Shown here one piece after another: positions 43,208-47,333 of a stretch of 47,333 nucleotides of DNA. Under the pieces are notes generated by a model, which was not told where the DNA came from, did not search any database, and saw only the letters and a program-made list of their open reading frames with translations. Position numbers and translations under genes: made by a program. The DNA comes from an uncultured Chloroflexales bacterium (GTDB lineage Bacteria > Chloroflexota > Chloroflexia > Chloroflexales > Chloroflexaceae): positions 1 through 47,333 of the forward strand of contig CALCJV010000059.1 of NCBI GenBank assembly GCA_937967405.1. Direction: 5' to 3'. Position 1 is the first letter of the stretch, and each line of letters starts with the position of its first letter.

Positions 43208-44491
43208 TTAATGCTCCGGCAATAGGGGACTGATCGAACGCTGAACCAGCACTGGGTCTTGGACTAATGCCCGCCGGATCACATCCCAGTATTCGGGCTT
43301 TTCATAGCCAATGCGCCAGATCGCAATGCCCGCCAGATCAAGGCGTTGCACTAGCTCAAGTTTGGCTTCGAGGCTATTATCAGTCATGAACCACACTTCG
43401 CGCAAGCCGTCGCCGGATTGGTAGCGAAACCAGCTTTCGTCTACGCGCCCGCGTTGATCGCGCTGCATCAAGTTGACGGTCAAGCCTTGATTGCTGATCA
43501 GGTCTTCGATCTCAGCCCACGGCAAGGCACGCGCATTGCCTTGCGGGGGCCAGTCGTAGCCGTAGAAGGGCACGCCGATGAAAATCTTCTCTGGATTGAT
43601 GACACTGCGAGCATACGCAGCCACCGCTTCGACCCAGTAGAGCGGGGCAACAGGGCCTGCACCACCGCCCCGCCAGCTGTAATCATACGTCATAATCCGC
43701 ACCCGATCTGCATATTGGCCAATCACCTGCCAATCTTGGAAGCCGCCCAAGCCACAGTAGTCACAATCTTTGGCATGCACGGCAACCGTGAGCAGCTTGC
43801 CATGCGCGTGGAGGGCCGTCGCAAGCTCAATGATGAAGGCCGAAAAGCTCGGTCGCAACGAGTCGGGCAACAGCTCGTAATCTATATCAATGCCATCGTA
43901 GTTGCGGGCTAGCACCTCATCTACAATATTCTGGACGTGGCGGGCCCGGATGTAGTTATCCGACAGCACGCCAATCACGGCACCGGGATCCTCGACATTG
44001 TGGATCGAGGGGATCACCAACACATTGGCGGCGTGGGCTGCCTGCACGAGTTCATCATCTCGATTGCCATACAGCCGCCCACTGGTATCGCTGGAGTACC
44101 AGAATGGGCTGATCTCATCGAGAATATCTTTGTTTTGCTCGAACGACTCGCGTGCGCCACCGGTATACAGCGGTGGGAACCATGCCGCAACATACCGCCC
44201 ACTCTTGGGGTGAAAGCCGCTCACTGGCAGCGGCAGCGGGGCCACCGCACTCACGGGCGCAACTGCCACAACCGGCGGCACAGCCGTCGGGAGGGCAACC
44301 ACCGTCGGCACGGCAGGTACAGTCGGGACAGGCAGTGGGGTAGGCGCAGGCGCGGTAATCACCAGAAAGTCGGGGCGTTGTTGAGCAAGGGTGTAGGTGC
44401 GATAGAGCAATACGCCCGCGACGAGGAGGGCAGTGCTGTAGAGGGCAACTATCAGCCACCGACGCAGGTGGCGCAGGGTACGGTGGGACAT
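43208..44491 (-). CDS. Membrane-anchored GH18-family glycoside hydrolase
   Basis: A 427-residue protein. An N-terminal membrane anchor (about 12-32), a long Pro/Val/Ala linker (about 46-90) and a GH18 TIM barrel (about 98-405). The catalytic motif DGIDIDYE (199-206) has the proton donor Glu206; RIMTYDYSW is the second conserved strand and IAIWRIGYEKPEYW the last. It resembles YaaH/SleL-type enzymes that cut peptidoglycan glycan chains, rather than chitinases. It lies 2 bases behind a small zincin gene. Regulation is likely from the promoter at 44889. Confidence 0.9.
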   Translation of the reverse strand: MSHRTLRHLRRWLIVALYSTALLVAGVLLYRTYTLAQQRPDFLVITAPAPTPLPVPTVPAVPTVVALPTAVPPVVAVAPVSAVAPLPLPVSGFHPKSGRYVAAWFPPLYTGGARESFEQNKDILDEISPFWYSSDTSGRLYGNRDDELVQAAHAANVLVIPSIHNVEDPGAVIGVLSDNYIRARHVQNIVDEVLARNYDGIDIDYELLPDSLRPSFSAFIIELATALHAHGKLLTVAVHAKDCDYCGLGGFQDWQVIGQYADRVRIMTYDYSWRGGGAGPVAPLYWVEAVAAYARSVINPEKIFIGVPFYGYDWPPQGNARALPWAEIEDLISNQGLTVNLMQRDQRGRVDESWFRYQSGDGLREVWFMTDNSLEAKLELVQRLDLAGIAIWRIGYEKPEYWDVIRRALVQDPVLVQRSISPLLPEH

Positions 44492-44493
44492 GC

Positions 44494-44859
44494 TTAATAG
44501 GCTCCCAATTCTTCGAGGCGGTCATCACTGATCCCAAACATGTGCGCTAGTTCGTGGAGCACCGTGCGGCGTACTTCCGCACGTAGCTCAGCGGGATCAG
44601 GGAAATCGGCTTCGAGGCTATCTTGAAAAATGACAATCACATCCGGCGGTACAAGATCGCCCGCCACCCGCTCAGTGATCGGGACACCTTCGTAGTAGCC
44701 ATACACAACTTCATCCGGCTCTAGCTCTAGCTCAGCTCGATGCTGCGCGGTGCAATGCGGCTCAACAATGATGTCCACGTTGGCGAGGTAGCGGGCAAAC
44801 TGCTCGGGCAGGTTCTCGATCACATCTAGCACAAGTTGTTCAAAGGCAGGTGTTTGCAT
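44494..44859 (-). CDS. Minimal zincin-like metallopeptidase (PF06262-type)
   Basis: A 121-residue protein with HELAHMFGISDD (His102, Glu103, His106, Asp112), the HExxHxxGxxD/H zinc site of the small zincin-1 family. The upstream part (FEQLVLDVIENLPEQFARYL, VYGYYEGVP, DVIVIFQDSLE) is typical for this family, whose substrate is unknown. GGGAG lies 4 bases before the ATG. It is the first gene of an operon with GH18 and the TPR protein. Confidence 0.9.
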   Translation of the reverse strand: MQTPAFEQLVLDVIENLPEQFARYLANVDIIVEPHCTAQHRAELELEPDEVVYGYYEGVPITERVAGDLVPPDVIVIFQDSLEADFPDPAELRAEVRRTVLHELAHMFGISDDRLEELGAY

Positions 44860-44888
44860 TGGACTCCCGTCGCTTTACATCTTGGTTC

Positions 44889-44918
44889 ATTATACGAGGC
44901 GCATTGATCTGATGTCAA
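44889..44918 (-). promoter_or_regulatory. Promoter of the zincin/GH18/TPR operon
   Basis: On the minus strand TTGACA (44918-44913), an 18-base spacer and TATAAT (44894-44889): both consensus hexamers. Transcription would begin near 44882, 22 bases before the zincin ATG. Confidence 0.85.
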
Positions 44919-45055
44919 TAGGCAAAACGTGATAAGCACAGCGAAAGCGGCAGATTTATGTGGTAAATGTTGCTTACGATGCCCGTTGCTGTTACTCACA
45001 CAGATTATGATAGCATGAGAAATTGAGCTATTGATGCCCCGTTAGAGGAGCATAC

Positions 45056-45916
45056 ATGCCACGTTGGGTGCGCTCGAAACATGTTGGGCAATGGCTGCTC
45101 CTGTTGCTGCTAGTGGTTGGCTTGCACAGCAGCGATCCACGCCAACCCGCCGTCTCAGCTCTCCGCCCCACCCACAGTATCCAGCATAGCCCACACAGCA
45201 TGCCTGCGCCACAGCTTGCTATCGTGCCATATGTACGCCCTACACTTGCAATGCAGATGCTGAGCTGGCAACCGACGATCCAAGCGGCAGCCGCGCACTA
45301 CTACGATCCGAGGGTGTGCGAATTGGATCAGGCAAGCTTTGCGCGGCTGATCGCGGTGATTATCTACAATGAGCAAAACGGCTGGTTTGAAGATATGGTT
45401 GAGCCAGTGCGCCCGTTCAGGCCGGCCTACGAACATGCACAAGTGATGCTCAATCGCCACGTTGCAGGCAGTAACTATAGCGTCTGGCCCACCAATCTGC
45501 GCCCCTCCGTCGCGCTCGAAGTGGTGCGCGGCGAAGTGCCGATCCCGCACGCGCCGGGTATTATGACAACGACCCTACGGGTTGCGCGGAGCCAGATTCA
45601 TCCAGCCCACTTCAGCAACATGGATCACCTGTATGCTGCATTGAATGAGGAGATTAGCGATGCGCCTATAGCGATTGAGTACCTCGCCGCCAATCTGGTG
45701 CGCGGCTGCTACCGCGCCCGCTACGAAGGTGTGCCGCAAAGCTGGCGCACCCTTGCGGCATGGCACAATCAGGGCATTGTCCAGCCCACCCAGATCAGCC
45801 AGAGCGGATGGGCACAGGACTATCTGCGCCGCGCCGGAGCCTATATTCCAACCGCGCACGCCCTGCTTCAGGCCGATCCTCAGCCGCAGCCGAGTGCAGG
45901 CGGGTGCTGTCGCTAA
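45056..45916 (+). CDS. Secreted protein of unknown function, possibly a lysozyme-like fold
   Basis: A 286-residue exported protein. A signal peptide or anchor covers about residues 10-25 (GQWLLLLLLVVGLHSS). The mature part has FARLIAVIIYNEQNGW, LRPSVALEVVRGEVPIP, AIEYLAANLVRGCYRARYEGVPQSWRTLAAWHNQG and a final Cys pair (GGCC). The Glu in YNEQ near the start of a long helix followed by a later helix-rich AWHNQG region is reminiscent of lytic transglycosylase-type proteins, but I do not see the full ES motif, so this is a guess. GAGGAG precedes the ATG. Its last 4 bases overlap the convergent small ferredoxin gene. Confidence 0.65.
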   Translation: MPRWVRSKHVGQWLLLLLLVVGLHSSDPRQPAVSALRPTHSIQHSPHSMPAPQLAIVPYVRPTLAMQMLSWQPTIQAAAAHYYDPRVCELDQASFARLIAVIIYNEQNGWFEDMVEPVRPFRPAYEHAQVMLNRHVAGSNYSVWPTNLRPSVALEVVRGEVPIPHAPGIMTTTLRVARSQIHPAHFSNMDHLYAALNEEISDAPIAIEYLAANLVRGCYRARYEGVPQSWRTLAAWHNQGIVQPTQISQSGWAQDYLRRAGAYIPTAHALLQADPQPQPSAGGCCR

Positions 45917-46143
45917 AGCGCATTGAGTTCGGCATCAATCAAGGCGGAAAGGTTGCTCAAGTCAATACGTGGGTAGTAGGTATCGTTAAGAAATACGGCT
46001 GGAGCGGCATCACACGCCGCGAGGCATGCGCTCGGCTCAATCTGGATGGTGTTGCCGTAAGCGGCCCGCAGCTGGATCAACAACCGATCCAGATCGTTCG
46101 GACAGACGGTACACGTTGTACAAACCATTATGGTTACATTCAC
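45913..46143 (-). CDS. Small thioredoxin-like [2Fe-2S] ferredoxin-type protein
   Basis: A 76-residue protein. Near the N-terminus it has VCTTCTVC (Cys8, 11, 14), then SACLAACDAAPAVFLND (Cys40, Cys44), which is close to the CLGACxxAPxxxxN segment of NuoE/HoxE and shethna-like thioredoxin-fold ferredoxins. Four of the five Cys would hold one [2Fe-2S] cluster. A GTG start at 46143 follows GGTGG; an ATG at 46128 would give a protein five residues shorter. The frame runs to 46314, but that extension has no family resemblance. No redox partner is nearby. Confidence 0.7.
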   Translation of the reverse strand: MNVTIMVCTTCTVCPNDLDRLLIQLRAAYGNTIQIEPSACLAACDAAPAVFLNDTYYPRIDLSNLSALIDAELNAL

Positions 46144-46367
46144 GACGCGAAACCACCCGATCTGGCCCGCAGGCTCAAAGCATAGCGTGCTAACGTTGCT
46201 TGCACAGAATAATATAATTTCAGTATGGCGCATGTGGTCGGCAATGTCAAGGGTTTGTGAATGAATTGCCCACCTTCTGCACAGAAAACCACACCGATTG
46301 GCAGAGGTATACAAGCCGAACCGGTGCGGAATCAGGACAAACGTCTCTAGGCTTTCGCGCTACGTTG

Positions 46368-46376
46368 TGTTACAAT
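46368..46376 (+). promoter_or_regulatory. Extended -10 element, leaderless start
   Basis: TGT-TACAAT ends 6 bases before the ATG at 46383, so the transcript would start at the start codon. There is no ribosome-binding site. Confidence 0.5.
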
Positions 46377-46382
46377 TTCGGT

Positions 46383-46727
46383 ATGAGTAGCACGACCATC
46401 ACAACTGCATATCCGCCATCCCTACGCTCAATTCAGAGCTACCACTGCTATCAGCGACAGGTTGCCGAATTGAAGAATGTGCGTGCGTTGCACAACGATC
46501 TGGCGTGGCAACTGGATGATACGCAGTTCCTGCTGCGCGATCTCTATGCCCAGCGTGCAGGCGGCTTTGATCCGCTACTGGAGCGTGAGATTGTCCGCCT
46601 TGAGTCGCTCTGCATTAGCCTTGCAGAACGCCTGCATCACGAAGCCCAGCGCATAGCTCAGCTTGAAGCCAAAGTCACGGCCATGCGCGGCGAGCTAGCG
46701 CATATGGATGGACTGCTCTACGTGTAG
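46383..46727 (+). CDS. Small coiled-coil protein
   Basis: A 114-residue protein that is helical throughout (YHCYQRQVAELKNVRALHND, FDPLLEREIVRLESLCISLAERLHHE, RIAQLEAKVTAMRGELAHM), with heptad-like Leu spacing. Function unknown. A longer frame from 46257 exists, but the TACAAT box right before ATG 46383 and the change of composition make 46383 the better start. It converges with moaC (21-base gap). Confidence 0.6.
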   Translation: MSSTTITTAYPPSLRSIQSYHCYQRQVAELKNVRALHNDLAWQLDDTQFLLRDLYAQRAGGFDPLLEREIVRLESLCISLAERLHHEAQRIAQLEAKVTAMRGELAHMDGLLYV

Positions 46728-46748
46728 CTTGCCCAACACCGCCCGCTG

Positions 46749-47255
46749 CTACTCCAGCACCACATCGCCACTGCGCCCGCCGCGCTTCTCAGCAAGGCGA
46801 ATGTCGCTAATCCGCATGGCTCGATCCACCGCCTTGCACATATCGTAGATTGTCAGCGCAGCCACACTCACGGCCGTCAAAGCTTCCATCTCGACCCCTG
46901 TCTGCCCGCGTGTCCGCACCACTGCTTCAATCTCTAGCACCCGCAGCGGTTCATCCGGCGTGGCAAGCGGCACTGGGCGGAAATCCACGGCCACATGCGT
47001 CAGCAGCAGGGTATGGCAGAGCGGGATTAGCTCCGGCGTGCGTTTTGCGGCCATAATGCCGGCCACCCGTGCCACAGCCAGTACATCGCCTTTAGGCATA
47101 CCACCACGCAGGATCATCTCCAGCGTCGCCGCCTGTAGCTGCACCGTGCCGCGTGCAATCGCTTCACGCTGAGTTTCTGCTTTCGCGCCAACATCTACCA
47201 TGTGCGCTTTGCCCTCAGCGTCAAGGTGGGTTAAGCGGGTTGGTTGCTCATCCAT
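46749..47255 (-). CDS. moaC: Cyclic pyranopterin monophosphate synthase
   Basis: A 168-residue enzyme of molybdenum cofactor synthesis, which turns the MoaA product into cyclic pyranopterin monophosphate. Motifs: [89 protein letters not shown] and [16 protein letters not shown], with the conserved Lys, Asp and His residues in place. AGGAGG lies 9 bases before the ATG at 47255; a GTG at 47264 overlaps that site. No other moa gene is within the window; 69 bases of upstream sequence remain. Confidence 0.97.
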   Translation of the reverse strand: MDEQPTRLTHLDAEGKAHMVDVGAKAETQREAIARGTVQLQAATLEMILRGGMPKGDVLAVARVAGIMAAKRTPELIPLCHTLLLTHVAVDFRPVPLATPDEPLRVLEIEAVVRTRGQTGVEMEALTAVSVAALTIYDMCKAVDRAMRISDIRLAEKRGGRSGDVVLE

Positions 47256-47333
47256 GCGGGACACCTCCTCTCCTTCAGTTTGGTTCTGTTTGTCATTATA
47301 GGCCGTTTTGGGGCTAGGCGGTGCGCCGGAGCA

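Overview
The window looks like a chromosomal segment of a Chloroflexota bacterium, probably class Chloroflexia. I infer this from the moderately high GC content, the two DUF4058 proteins, lipoprotein and membrane-anchored proteins with long Pro/Thr/Ala linkers, a multi-GAF hybrid-size sensor kinase, and a thiamine salvage operon behind a TPP riboswitch. There are no rRNA or tRNA genes, no CRISPR array, no insertion sequence and no phage genes. Gene density is high and almost all of it is housekeeping plus regulation.

Left part (1-18 kb): two tandem MinD/ParA-like ATPases (minus strand); a 377-bp gap holding a perfect inverted repeat and a remnant of a receiver-domain gene; an SH3b-WD40-SH3b lipoprotein; a metallophosphoesterase; gyrA with a clear promoter; a small membrane protein. 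A minus-strand operon follows (membrane protein, M20 peptidase, very large GT-C-type membrane glycosyltransferase carrying an 11-G tract). Next come a DUF4058 protein and a plus-strand operon mltG-aroE-prepilin peptidase-like-YdcF-like, which converges on a DUF92 membrane protein.

Middle (18-28 kb): an SRPBCC protein, an orphan OmpR-type response regulator, and a minus-strand operon STAS protein / ANTAR response regulator / membrane-anchored coiled-coil protein. Then the thiamine salvage operon thiE-thiM-thiL-tenA-tenA2-thiD, with a -35/-10 promoter, a TPP riboswitch and an intrinsic terminator in its leader. Together these genes recover hydroxymethylpyrimidine (TenA, ThiD) and hydroxyethylthiazole (ThiM), join them (ThiE) and make TPP (ThiL). 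No thiC or thiG is present here. A FAD-linked oxidoreductase converges on thiD across a strong hairpin.

Right part (28-47 kb): an 8.8-kb minus-strand signalling operon read from one good promoter: a left-handed beta-helix protein, a response regulator with a degenerate GGDEF domain, a 1,800-residue seven-GAF histidine kinase, and an alpha/beta-hydrolase whose nucleophile serine is glycine. Then a low-molecular-weight phosphatase-like protein lacking the catalytic cysteine and carrying 27-bp tandem repeats, a GT4 glycosyltransferase, a second DUF4058 protein, a two-gene unit of a 269-residue unknown protein and a frameshifted PIN-domain nuclease, a 74-residue unknown protein, a minus-strand operon (minimal zincin, GH18 hydrolase, TPR membrane protein), a secreted protein, a small thioredoxin-like ferredoxin, a leaderless coiled-coil protein and moaC.

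The most interesting points are the poly-G tract as a possible phase switch, the signalling operon with several proteins that have lost their catalytic residues, and the unknown/PIN pair. I do not see an obvious new defence system.
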